Shown in pieces: positions 35,217-46,472 of a stretch of DNA of 64,000 nucleotides. The position numbers and the translations under genes are program-made. A model generated the notes under the pieces. That model was given only the letters and a program-made list of their open reading frames with translations. It did not search any database and was not told the DNA's origin. Within the stretch, counting starts at the first letter, position 1, and each line of letters starts with the position of its first letter. Source of the DNA: Adenanthera pavonina (taxonomy: Eukaryota > Streptophyta > Magnoliopsida > Fabales > Fabaceae); the NCBI GenBank assembly GCA_026686845.1, contig JAIVEN010000021.1, positions 17,812,001 to 17,876,000 on the forward strand. The letters are read 5' to 3'.

Positions 35217-38200
35217 ATGGTTAGAGTGAAAAATTCCAACGTTGGGAAAGAGTAAGCTAAACCCAAACGCTCCACCAAATCTCAGTATGCTTTGAACAAA
35301 GGAGAAACCCATAAAAGGAAAGCTGAATCTAGTAAAGGGACTTACGTCCACGAGTAGAATCGAAGAAATTAGCCCCTACTGTCCTTACGTCTAGTATTGA
35401 GTCATAAGAGTTGCAGTTGACTACAGAGCCTCTCTGTAGCTTTGAACAAATATTGAAGGAGTTTACCACAAAGTTTGCTGCAAAGAAGGTAATAACTCCT
35501 CACTGCACCAATTTGGAGAAATTTTTAGTTTCCAAAAACTTTGTTGCTGGAATTTGGTTTAGTAAATATAAAAATCTATTGGAAATCAGAGAAAGATATG
35601 ATGATGAGGTGATCAAAACTTGGTATGCTGCATTGAAATATAATGATAAGAAGACGAAGTACCAAGTAATTCTTAGGTCTAGGAATCTATGGCTAATAGA
35701 GGAGAATATTAATGAGGTTTTAGGGATTCCTAGACAAGAGGGATTCAAGATTGATATCTCCACCTCCAAATACATGAATGAGGATGATGATTCAAATGAG
35801 GAAGGTGGGGAATTTCTGAATTATAAGAAAAACACAACCATGGATGCTCTGTTCAAAAGGTGTGAAAATAGGCCTTATAATATCCTAAAATTTTACTGGA
35901 TACTAAGTAATGAAAGAAGATATAACCAATAATAATGTAAAACGAACAAGGAATTCACAAAAATGGATAGACACCATTTTTGCGTGAAAAATGGCAAAGA
36001 GATCATTTTTCCCCTAAAGAATTATATTTTTCCCTAAAAAATTATAACAATGATATCTAAGTCCTAAAATATATAAAAATCACATCGAGGAGAAAAAGAA
36101 AAGACTTGGAAAAAATTACACTTAATGACCCGGAAGTTTCAGAAATTATAATTTAACCTTAGGTCAGTGCAATTTTATAAATATGTAAAATTACTATGAG
36201 AATGAAGCGCTCAACAAGAAAAGTCCAATGGTATATAGCATTTAGGGTTAATGATTAAGGATAAAAAAATAATCAGTACCGAGTGTCCAAAAATAACTTA
36301 AAACCGCTAAAGTAAATTATGAACCCCACTGATGATTAAAAGGTAACCAGGACATGATATAAGCCATATATAGATATTATTTGGAACAAGATAATTAAGA
36401 AAATGTAAAAATCAAATTGGAATAGTCCTGTAGCCGAAAAATGTTAATTTACTATCAAAAGCAGTTTTATCGGTACGGTTAAAAATTACCTGGTTTAGGA
36501 TATATCTGGACCAAAAAAATTGAGCAACTTTGGACACTTAAAACACTCACTCTTTGCATGGAAAATGGGTAATTTGGGCAGCCTAGATTTTTGGAGAAAA
36601 CTTCTCCAAGAAGTTGGTGATTTTTGGCAAAAATTAACCGTGGTCATTAACCATGATTAAGTATATCATTAAGCCACCTAATTAAGTCCAAAATTAATCT
36701 CTTTCCTCTGTATATTCATGATTTCTAGAAGAAAAATAGAAGGTAAAAAACACAAAGAGAGAAGAGAGAAAAGAGAGAAAGAAGAAGAAGAAATCCAAGG
36801 GAAATCGAAGCTCAAGTTCTTGGTAAGTTGTCTACTACTTCAAGCTTGCTATTTAGGTTAATTGAAGCATGATCCATGGATTAGTTTTCCTTCCTCCTTA
36901 TCTTAGGGTTTTGGCCATGTCATGATTAAGTAAGGAAATGAGTTTACAAACCATAAAACATGGCGGAAGTTCTAGAATACTCATTTAAAGCTTGAATATG
37001 GAAGTAGTTTGTTGTATAATGAAGTGTAGCAATTTTCCTCCATTTACCATGATTTTTGGCCAGAATGGGGCTAATATTTAGAGTTATCATTTCATATTTT
37101 TGACCTCAAAATGGATTCCTTGGGTCCAAATTAGTCAAGTTCAAGTGCTGGACTCAAGAAAAACTCTAAGGAAAGCTAAGTGAAAATGTGAGGGTTTAAG
37201 GTGTATAGTATGTGTAATTCTGAAAATCAGTGGCTCAAGTAGTTAAATGTTGATATGGTTAGATTCAAGGAAGTTGTGAAAAGCTTAAAAAGTGGTGGAC
37301 CAAGTGTGAAATCAAGGGAACACATAAAGGTAGTTATTTCTCTTTACTTGCATCACATTATCATGTTTGTTTTTCTTGCATTTGACACTATGGCATATGA
37401 ATAAAGTGTTGTTTTGAGATGTTTCTATATTGTTGGCTAAGTTTTATGAAGGGTTTTAAGCCCCGGGATGTCCATTTTTCAAAATGAAATTCTGTCAAAT
37501 TTTTTTTAAAATGTATATGTTTCCAATGTGCCAATGTGATGAACTATGATTTCTTGATGTTTTCATGCTTAGTATGATAATATGATGGCATGTTTGGGTA
37601 TTAGCTATTGAGATTCTTGGAATCTCACCCTCCCACATATTAACCATAATTAGGAAGCATTCATAGCAAGGCCACCAAGGAAGAGAAAGGAAAGGAGAAA
37701 GAGCTTGGTGTTTGAGTTGATATGGCTTGCAAAGGCCATGAACTTTGACCTTTTGTGTAAATTTGTAAATGTTATGTTAAATCTGTTTCTCCAAACTTTT
37801 ATGTTCATTTAGGTCTTAGTGAAAGTATGGTATGATATGAAGATGAAATATGGCCATGTAAATATTTTACAACTTTTGTTTGGTTAAGCATTAGGATGTA
37901 AAAGGTCATTCTGACCACTGCAGAGTGAACCCACCACTATTTAGTCATTTTGTAATGTAAACTATTAATGTTATATATGGTTGAAAATTAGACAAAAATG
38001 GATTTTAAATGGTCTAAACATCACTCAATTTGGATGAGTGTACGGATTATAATGAATTTTCAAATTTAGTCTAGACAACTGGATTTTTAGAAATTGACCA
38101 TATGAATAGTGAACAATCACATAATTTACTGTACTAATTAGCCGAGTAATTGTTCCATTTTATAATTTTTTCCTTGTATACAATCTTTCAGGCTATCTGT

Positions 38201-39807
38201 AGAGATATGAATCACTTCCAAATGATTTTTATTGAATTAGTTATGATTTTTCGAAGTTCGGTCAGGGAAAAGGAATTTGGTTAAATGAATAGTACCCAAA
38301 ATTTAGAAAATTTTATTATAACATTTTATTTGATTCAAACTTCTAATTAAGTATAATTGGACTCTGATGAAGTCTAATATATGGGAAATGGACCATAAAT
38401 CAAGGTGTTATAGGCCTCCTCTGAAACTTGTGAAGCCCTCGAACCTCAGTGTACAAGTGAGAGTCCTGTACTATATAGTGTCAAGGATTATCTTCAACAA
38501 ATGAGGAAGCTTCAATATGATCATCAGGGTTGAGGTTCATGTAATGATAGCCTTGATTCGAAAAAAGGAGGTCAACCTAGGTCACATAATATTTCAGAGG
38601 ATGATCAAGATAGAGATCAAAGGAAAGATTCAACCTTGCCATATGCCTCTATTATCACTAAGCTGCTCAAATTTGCCAAAATACAGCATCTAGAGAAAGG
38701 CAAAGGGAAACTAATTGAGGAGTTTATAAAGAGGAAGAACTAATGAGAATAAGGATTCAAAGGAAAGAAGGCAGATGGATTACGAAGGGAGCTAGAAAAT
38801 TTGAGGACTTATTCTATGTAGGGGAGAGCAATAACAACAAGAGGTTACATCTGAGGCTACCCCAACCATACAACCTGAACCCTAACCTCAACCTACCCAG
38901 CAACCTAAACCTTCCACCACTATGGCCACTCCTAATACCATACTTGAACCCTTTAATCCCTATCAAAGATGATGATTAGTATGAGGGATGAATAGAATGC
39001 TCAGTATGCACATATGCAAAATCAAATAACTCAACTGGCCCAGAATCTCAAGGTAACTGTTAATGCCTATGAAGATATCAAAAACTCTATTCCAACCACA
39101 TTAGTACATCCTCAGATTGGCACCTCTAAACCGCTTAAATCTGTCTTTCCTGAAGCCCTAAGTCCTTTTGAGATAGACTCTCCTGATGCTGCTGCCATGG
39201 CTACTGCTACTAATGCTATGGAGGAAGAAGCTACTCAGGCAAAAGGCTCTCATGAGCCAATGATGGAGGATATTGCTCAATAATCAATTCTGTCATCACA
39301 AGAGACTAAGCAAGGGAGAAGCTTATTGCTGATCTAACAACTACACCAATCATTCAAGCTGCTCTTAATGAGGAAAGAGGGTTCATACCTTATATGGACT
39401 TTGTTGCTATTGCATATAATGTTGTGGTGTAGGCATAAAAGTAAAGGCTAGATGAAATGTTTCCCCCATCTACTTCTTAACCTCTATCCTCAAGATACGG
39501 TCTCTTAGTGGAATAAAGGACTAGGCTAGCCAACATTGAAAGGGACATTCAAGAATTAACCTCAGATGATGATGATGATCTTCCTAAGATACTTCCCTCT
39601 GTGCCTTTTATTCCATTTCCTCTTCAAGCTATTCCCATGTCTCAAATACTTCCTCCCTCTATACAAGATCCTACAGTTGATGATGCCAAAAAGGGGGAGA
39701 AGAAAGATGGGCAAACTGGAGAAGTTACAGTTAGACAATTTGAAGCTGGGCAATCAAGAAAGACATATGGCAAGAAGAAGATTAAGCTAAAGCCCAGGAG
39801 GAAGTGA
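35217..39807 (+). pseudogene. Env-like ORF of CopB, split by solo LTR S2
   Basis: The start ATG at 35217 is kept (MVRVKNSNVGKE, then a stop at 35253). A 173-codon frame, 35411-35932, is interrupted at 35875 by S2; it contains KNFVAGIWFSKYKNLLEI, ALKYNDKKTKYQV and LWLIEENINEVLGIP. The last block recalls the domain called putative plant transposon protein (PF20167), but that is a weak visual match. After S2 the frame resumes at 38413 (LKLVKPSNLS-like) and continues to a proline-rich region, a coiled-coil-like stretch at 39014-39080 and a basic C-terminus ending at 39807. No signal peptide or membrane segment is apparent. Function is unknown. Confidence 0.65.
35876..38412 (+). mobile_element. 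S2: solo Ty3/Gypsy LTR with 5-bp target duplication
   Basis: A 2537-base LTR of the GypG/GypH family opens TATAATATCCTAAAATTTTA and ends AAGGTGTTATA, flanked by GGCCT at 35871-35875 and 38413-38417. The host sequence reads through when compared with CopA 10178-10290. Both terminal dinucleotides have changed from TG and CA to TA. The LTR includes a purine-rich segment with GAGAGAAAG repeats (36750-36795) and the ATGGATTCCTTGGGTCC block shared with GypG and GypH. Confidence 0.85.
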
Positions 39808-40114
39808 CAAGAAGCTATAGAACCTTAGGGCTTAGTTCTTAGGATTTTGTATTTGTAATTTCATTTCTATTAAACTTTGAATCTGTGTTACATGGAAATA
39901 TGTATTTGTGTTGAATTTGGTTGAATTTGATTATCAGTACTGAAATTATGAATCAATGCAATGTGTTTCCATATTTCCTTACATTCTCAATCTGAAACAT
40001 ATGCCATATTTATATTCGAATTTTAATGCATATATTAAGGGGGAGCTCTTAGAAGCAAACTTAAGTACTAATCCAATTTGCAAGTTATTTTGCCATCATC
40101 AAAAATGGGGAGAA
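39808..40114 (+). other. CopB 3' untranslated region and polypurine tract
   Basis: Non-coding sequence between the env-like stop and the 3' LTR. The end, AAAAATGGGGAGAA at 40101-40114, is the polypurine tract matching CopA 12028-12042. Confidence 0.65.
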
Positions 40115-40931
40115 TGTTGAATCTGAAGTTTTAATGATTCCAAACAACTAGAGTTTAGAAATGAGAATATCAAAAGAATGTGAAAGGATCAAGTGAAGAA
40201 ATCCAATGAATAACATGAGAAGACTTAGTAGTTAAGATTTCTCCTTATGTAATATGTGTAAAAAGCTTTGATCTTTACTTATTTTATGTTACTACAACAT
40301 TTGAATATGTTATTTGAAAGTTATCCAATGTTAGTTTGTGTTAGAATTGAGTCATATTGGCTAACAGATAAATTTTACTGTTAAGGTTTTGCCTAGTAAA
40401 ATTCAAACTTTGCTTGAAGTTATAGAGATTTTGCCTCTAATAAACAAATTTCAGTTGTGAAATTCAAATTTTAGGCTAAATATTGTTAGTGAATATGTGC
40501 AAAATCCGTCTGAAGCTTAGTCAAAATTTGAATGTTAGTGAAGTTCGAAAAGAGTATAGAATTACCTTCTCTCACAAACGAACTTTGGACTTAAAGTGTG
40601 AATTTTAAATTTGGAGCTTGTGAGTCTTGTTAGAGCATGCCTCTGACAGACGAACTTTGTAATTCAAAATTTGAATTTCATAGGGGAGAACTTTTATGCC
40701 ATGTTAAACAAGCCTTTGGTAGACGAATTTCAATTTCTGAAATTTGAATTTCAAGTGTACTATGAAAATGTGAGATAACTGTTCAAACTCAACAAATGCA
40801 CTCTCAATATAAAAATTTATATATTCTAACATGGGATAATTTTGACAAACTCAAAATTTGAATTTTACTTCTGAACAGACGAATGTTGAAGTTTAACATT
40901 GAAATTCTTAACATTCTGTCTCTATGAAATT
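40115..40931 (+). repeat. CopB 3' LTR, left part, cut by GypC
   Basis: It starts TGTTGAATCTGAAG and aligns with the CopB 5' LTR as far as CTCTATGAAATTT, then meets the GypC LTR at 40932. It contains an inverted-repeat array at 40360-40900. The expected remaining 630 or so bases, with promoter and 3' block, are not present anywhere to the right in the window. Confidence 0.8.
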
Positions 40932-42503
40932 TGTAACACCCCTCATGATATCTTTCTTGGCATTGTGTTTAAGACAGGAGAAAACCGGATGAAGGAAGGC
41001 TCAAGTGGTACAAAAAAAGAGCTCCGCGCCATAGCTTGAAGTAGAGCCACCACGGTGAGATTCGGGATTTTTATTTAAATCCATATCATTTCAAATGATC
41101 GGAAAAGAAAGAAACAGAGCAGAACTAAGGAAGCTCTGCTAGGGTTTGAGAATTTTGGCATTTGAGAGTGATTTCGGACCTTGGAAGCTTGGATTCAAGT
41201 TAGTAAGTGTTCTCTACTCCTCCCTCTCCATTTTCTTCAGTTGAAATTTGGGGTTTTTCGGTTTTGAGTTAGGATCTTCGATTAAGGCTGAAATCCACCG
41301 ATTGAAATGGATAAAATGGGGTTAAGAAAGTGTGTTTTGGTATTCTTGTTGCTTGGATGTGAGTTTTGAAGGGATTATATGTGTTTAGAGCTTAACCCTA
41401 GGTTGTTTTCGGTTATGGCTCTTGGGAATCCGAAGTGTATGTATTTGAGTAGTGTTTAAATGATCCCTAAGAGCTTATTGATGCATGAAAGGGGTATTGG
41501 AACCTTGGGTTAGGCTAAAGTGGTTGAATTGTGATGTTTGAGTATTGGTATATTGTGTTAATTAAGGTATTATGGTATTATAAGGTTGTTTAACTACTTG
41601 GAAAGGGCTAGTCATGGGATTGACGTTCAAGAAAGCTTGTGGAACTCGTGTGAGTGTGGTATTGACAATCTGAGGTAACTGGGTGTTTGTTTATATTATA
41701 TTGTTTATATTGTATGATAGTACGTATATTTGTGTATATATGCATGTTTCTTTCATACCACAATATTGATGAATTTATGTGTACTGTTTTCTATATATCG
41801 TGGTATGCACACAGCTAGATGATGATTATGATGATGATTGGAGATGATGATATTGGCATGATATGACATGATGCATACATGACATTATGATATGATGATA
41901 ATGACTATATGATGATACATGAGTATCACCACATGGCATTGTGAGACTGAGATATATGATGGATTGGGTGGTGATGATATGATGACAATATGATGTATGA
42001 TGATATATATATGTTAGGGAGGATAAGAATGGGATCCTTGTGAGAGAGACATGTATTCCATTCATTTCACATTGCATTCATGAGTTGTATGAGATATATG
42101 TATATATATATGTGGGTGTGGTTGTCCCGGTTACTGAGACATTGTCTCACACCCCTCTCCCGTGAACTAACCTTTCAGGTGACGGTTCTGGCACTAGTCC
42201 GGAGAAGACACGGGAGTAGCTACATATGTGGGAATAGTCTATTTAGTATTTGTAATTTGGATATATATCTTATGCCAAGTAGGATAGAAGGTTTTGTAAT
42301 GAATGTGTGACATTGTAAGGATTGTTATAGATGGTTGTATGTTGTGTGTATGTGTTATATATGATAAAGGTGGAATTTGGGCCTCGTTGGTACGTTTTAA
42401 GGCCTGTAGCCCGTGCTTTTAAGTTGGGGTTCAAGGGGGTCAAATCTCAAGGGAGTGGTTCTTTTGAGGTGAAACCTCTTTGGACGAGTTAGTTTGGGGG
42501 TTT
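40932..42503 (+). repeat. GypC 5' LTR
   Basis: It opens TGTAACACCCCTCATGATAT and runs to the PBS at 42504. The right edge is set by comparison with 49154-50830; both share GAGTTAGTTTGGGGGTTTT at the end, which is not a CA end. A TGATGA-rich stretch lies at 41816-42016. Confidence 0.8.
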
Positions 42504-42515
42504 TGGTATCAAAGC
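42504..42515 (+). promoter_or_regulatory. Primer-binding site of GypC
   Basis: TGGTATCAAAGC differs at one base from the initiator tRNA-Met complement TGGTATCAGAGC and directly follows the LTR. Confidence 0.75.
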
Positions 42516-42645
42516 AATGGTTTTGGGCCATTATTTCTGCTTGAAGTACTACTTGGGACAATTTTAAATACATTGAGTATATTCCCACTGCAATGCTAGT
42601 CCAAAACCATATAATTGAATGTGTTGTTGCTTGTGTGTAGAAAGA

Positions 42646-43840
42646 ATGTCTCGTAGAGGAAGACAGAGTAATGGTGATCTCATGAGGAAGATGCATGAGA
42701 TCTTGGCTGGCCTCAGTAATCAAGTTAATACTCAGGGGTACACATTGAACAAGTTGCAAGAGCGAATGGATAGGCAAGAGCAGGATGAAGTGAATGAAGA
42801 GGCTGGCATGTTTGTGGATCTAAATGCAGGAGAGGATGAAAATGTGGTGGAGCCTGAGAGAGCCCTAAGAGTTGGAAGAAGGGGTATCTCTTCATAGTTG
42901 AAGGACTTTCAGAAGTTCAATCCTCCAGCTTTCAAATGTACCATGGATGTTTCCCAGGCTGAGAATTGGATAGAACAATTGGAGAATATCTTCAGTGTGG
43001 TGGATTGCATCTCAAAGCAAAGGGTGCAGCTGGCGGCATTTAAGCTTGAAAAGAAGGCTAAACGCTGGTGGAAGAGTGTTCTCTTGAGTGTTGAAGTAAT
43101 GAATCCTCTTATGAACTGGGAACAGTTTAAGGAATGGTTCTTTGCACACTACGTCCCTTCAACCTTAATGATGCAAAAGGAGGCTGAGTTCCTAACTTTT
43201 CAACAAGGGAATCTGTCAGTATATGACTACATTGATCAGTTTTTGGACTTGGCGAAGTATTCCACTTATCTGAATAATTATCTTGATGATAGGTGGATGG
43301 CTCAGAGGTTGTTTAAGGGAGCCCATCCAGAGATTAGGGAGTGGCTATCTGTGGTGGAGTTTGTGTCCTTTAAGGATTTGTGTGTGAAGATACATGCCCT
43401 TTACAGACAGATGAAGGAGGCCGAGGAGCATAGAAAGAATTCCATGATTCAGGCCTTTTCTCATCTAGGACCTACAGGTGAAGTCAGTAAAGGAAGTAGT
43501 TCAGGTAGTGGTAATAGTGATGGTAGTACAGGTTCTGGCGAAGGAAGAGGTCACCATAATAGAGGCCATCATGGTAGAGGTAGAGGCAGGTTTGGTTGTG
43601 ATCAGTCCAACAGAGGTCGGTTTGGCAGAGGACCCTTTTATTGAAGAGGCTTTGAATAAGGGAGTTCCAGTCAGAGTGAGAATGCAAGAAAGGACTCCGC
43701 TCCATCTCAGTACATGTTAGGTAATGCATCAAATCTGTGCACAAAATATGTGTTCAGTTATGGTGATCGTCCATCATTGATTTGTTACAATTGTGGGAGA
43801 CCCGGGTCATATGTCACGGAATTGTTAGGAGCCAAGGCAT
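42646..43840 (+). pseudogene. Ty3/Gypsy gag of GypC
   Basis: Reading from ATG 42646 (MSRRGRQSNGDLM), a coiled-coil-like N-terminus runs to a TAG at 42895. The same frame continues with the Retrotrans_gag core: FNPPAFKCTMDVSQAENWIE, LEKKAKRWWKS, WEQFKEWFFAHYVPS, EAEFLTFQQGNLSVYDYI. A Gly-Arg-His-rich segment (RGHHGRGRGRFG) precedes a stop at 43642. The zinc knuckle at 43783-43825 reads CYNCGRP in one frame and GHMSRNC in the next, separated by an indel. This Gag is similar to that of GypH, residues 90-360. Confidence 0.85.
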
Positions 43841-43899
43841 GATGATACGACGAGGAGGCCCACGATGCCCGAATGAGTTTTTGCCATCACCTGACAGGA

Positions 43900-44621
43900 A
43901 GCGGATGCATCGCGTAACTTGATTAGAGGTAAACTTAAACTCAATGGTTACTCTATTCATGCTTTATTTGACTCAGGTGCATCGCATTCCTTCATTTCTT
44001 TTGATTGTGCTTGAAGATTGGGTATTTTGGCAATGGGGTTGCCTTTTGAGTTATCTGTATCCATACCCACGAGAGTTTCATTAAGAACTGCTCAAGCTTG
44101 TCTGAACTGTGTAGTTCGTTTTGAACACCGAAGCACTACCCTGGATCTAATCTGTTTACTGTTGCAATAGATTGACGTGATAATTGGGATGGATTGGTTG
44201 GAGGCAAATAATGCCATTCTCGACTGTGTTCGAAAGACTGTGTCTTTGCCTATGAATATTCCTAGTATTGAAAAGGATGAGAATATCTGTTTGGCCTTCA
44301 CCCAGGCTGACAGGTATCTGAATAAAGGATGTCAAGGGTTTCTAGTTTTCTTCTCTATGAACATGGATATGGAAGGTGTTGAAAGATATTAGGTTGTGAA
44401 TAAATTCCCTAATATGTTTCTAGAGGAGATTACCGGTTTGCCATCACCACGAGAACTGGAAATTTCCATCGATTTGGTGCCTGGGACAAGTCCTATTTCG
44501 AAGGCTTCATATCGAATGGCAACGTCTGAATTGAAGGAACTCAAGAAGCAGATTGAGGATTTGTTAAAAAGGAGTTTCATCAGACCTAGTGTCTCGCCTT
44601 GGGGAGCTCCAGTGTTGTTTG
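43900..44621 (+). pseudogene. Ty3/Gypsy protease and start of RT (GypC), left of S3
   Basis: The aspartic protease motif [13 protein letters not shown] lies at about 43960-44000 with catalytic D-S-G intact; a stop follows at 44012. Protease continues to IIGMDWLEANNAILDC, the typical second conserved block. RT starts with [21 protein letters not shown] and [18 protein letters not shown], up to PVLFV, where S3 interrupts it at 44622. Further stops occur at 44169 and 44391. Confidence 0.85.
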
Positions 44622-46467
44622 TATTGAATCAAGAGTTTTGATGATTCCGAACCAGCATGTAAGAGCTTGGATTGAAGATATCAAAGGAGCTCAAAGTGTT
44701 TCAAGTGAAGGATTTCTAAGTAATTGCTGCTAGATCTATTGTAGGATCTTTAGCTTTAGTTATGAATGGGTAAAAGCTTTTGATTTGAGGAAAAGATGTT
44801 TCTAAACCTTGATTCTATGTTAAATCTTGACTTATTTGAAAGATACCCACAAACAGACGAAGTTTGAAAATTTAAACTGAACTGGCATGATGGAAATTCG
44901 AACTTTGCCTTAGGAAATTCGAATTTCGGGCTAAAACTGAACAAGTATGAAGAGATGTCTCTCTCTCAGATGAATTTTCTTCTCCAAAATTCAAATTTTC
45001 ATCTAAGTCTGAAAGAAGCCTTTTAATGACAGACGAACTTCAGATCTTCAAAATTCGAATTTAAGATAAAATACAGTTTGAGAAAACCAAAGAAATTCGT
45101 CTGAAATAATCTGTAATCAAGATGAAATTGAGTTTCAAAAAATACTATCTAACAGACGAACTTTGGCTTTCCAACATTCAAATTTTCATATAAGTCTGAC
45201 AGTGGCTTTTTTGAAACAGACGAACTTTGAGTCTTCAAAATTTGAACTTCAGACAAAACACAACTTATGAAAATAGAAGAAATTCATCTGAAATAATGTT
45301 AAAGTTCATCTGAGATCAAGAATAATTTAAGTTTCAAAACTGCTTTCTGTCAAACGAACTTTGAACATTAAAATTCGAATTTCAGAAGCTAAGGTTGTGA
45401 GTATGTTGGAATGAAATGTTGACATACGAATGACAGAATTTTGTAACTTCGAATGTTGAAGTTAGTCTGAAAAGAATCTCTCTGACAGACTAACTTCACT
45501 CCTTCAAAATTCGAATTTCGAAGAAAGTGAACTACTGTGCCTCCTTGAATGTTCTACAGACAGACGAATTTTGGGGTTCCAAAATTCGAATTTCGAAGGC
45601 ACTATAGAAAATTGAAAACATTGTTCACTCTTAACCGAAAAACTTTCTTCTTGAAAATTCGTATGTCACATTGTGAAAATATTTTGTAAGTTTCAAAATT
45701 CGAATTTCACTTCATGAACAAACGAACTTCGTGCTGTAACATTGGAAGCTTTAACCTTCAGTTCCTTCTAAATTCGTCTGTTGACCAACCAAAATTTGAA
45801 TTTCAGTATGTCAGAAACATTAAATGCGGTTGGTAAACGGATAGTTTTTCAGAGTAACCATTGGATAACTTCCCCAACGGATAGATTTAGTCTCTAACGG
45901 ATAGTTAAGGCCAAAATCTATAAATACAACATCATTTGAAGTTATGGGTAACGAATCAAACTTGTATATACCGAATTTCTACCAAATCTTCTTCTCAAAA
46001 GCTTTTAACCTCTCAACTTCAATATCTGTACTTTAACCTTCATATCTACTATACTCAAGAGAGTTATATCTTTGTAAACAATCTACTCTTCATCTGGAAG
46101 ATGGATTTACTTATGAGGGGAAATCACAAGGGGATTGGTAAGCACATTGTAGAAGTGCTTAGAGAGATTGAGAAAGCTCCAGAAACAGAGCATACTTGTT
46201 GTACTGTGGCATTAGCAAGAAGCCAGTTGAATTCTTGCTGTATAGTGAAAAATCTCAAGAGTTATCTTGTGGACTAGACGTAGGTCAAGTGGATAGACCG
46301 AACCAGGATAAATTACTGAGTCTTCCTCTCCTTATCTTTACTTTTCAGCTTGCTCTGTTTTATACATTGCTTTCATTACACTGTGCTATCTTCACCCATT
46401 TCACTTTGTGCAGAAAAATTTCAATCTTCTCAATTCACCCCCTTTTGGGAAGTCAGCCTTGCTAATA
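44622..46467 (+). mobile_element. S3: solo Copia LTR with 5-bp target duplication
   Basis: An 1846-base LTR related to those of CopA and CopB opens TATTGAATCAAGAGTTTTGA and ends GCCTTGCTAATA, flanked by GTTTG at 44617-44621 and 46468-46472. The RT reading resumes directly after it ([12 protein letters not shown]). TG and CA termini have both become TA. It carries an inverted-repeat array at 44840-45800 and the conserved 3' block at 46266-46314. Confidence 0.9.
45835..45960 (+). promoter_or_regulatory. Core promoter of S3 with AACGG repeats
   Basis: AAACGGATAG (45836), CCAACGGATAG (45880) and TCTAACGGATAG (45894) precede CTATAAATA (45918-45926) and CATTTGAAGTTATGGGTAACGA. The order matches S1 and the other Copia LTRs; the AACGG boxes here differ from S1 at the following base. 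Confidence 0.55.
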
Positions 46468-46472
46468 GTTTG

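Larger units (their letters stand above)
25532..40931 (+). mobile_element. CopB: SIRE-type Ty1/Copia element, interrupted by S1 and S2
   Basis: The element has a 5' LTR (split by S1), degraded PBS, gag, pol, spacer, env-like ORF (split by S2), polypurine tract and a 3' LTR cut at 40931 by GypC. Without the inserts the internal part is about 8.2 kb and the 5' LTR about 1.45 kb. Layout matches CopA. RT keeps YVDD, but stops and frameshifts abound. The remainder of the 3' LTR is not found on the other side of GypC. Confidence 0.85.

Noticed and set aside
41826..42310. Open frames in the GypC 5' LTR (minus, His/Tyr-rich; plus, short)
   Set aside because: They arise from the TGATGA-rich repeat and conserved LTR sequence; a matching piece occurs at 50437-50637 because it is the other LTR.
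44840..45800. CRISPR-like array of short repeats
   Set aside because: The repeats are diverged, irregularly spaced and part of an LTR in a plant sequence; spacers and a leader are lacking.
46196..46465. 89-codon frame at the end of S3, and a similar one at 27722-27907
   Set aside because: Both cover the conserved non-coding block of the Copia LTR; the shared residues reflect that DNA conservation, not a protein.
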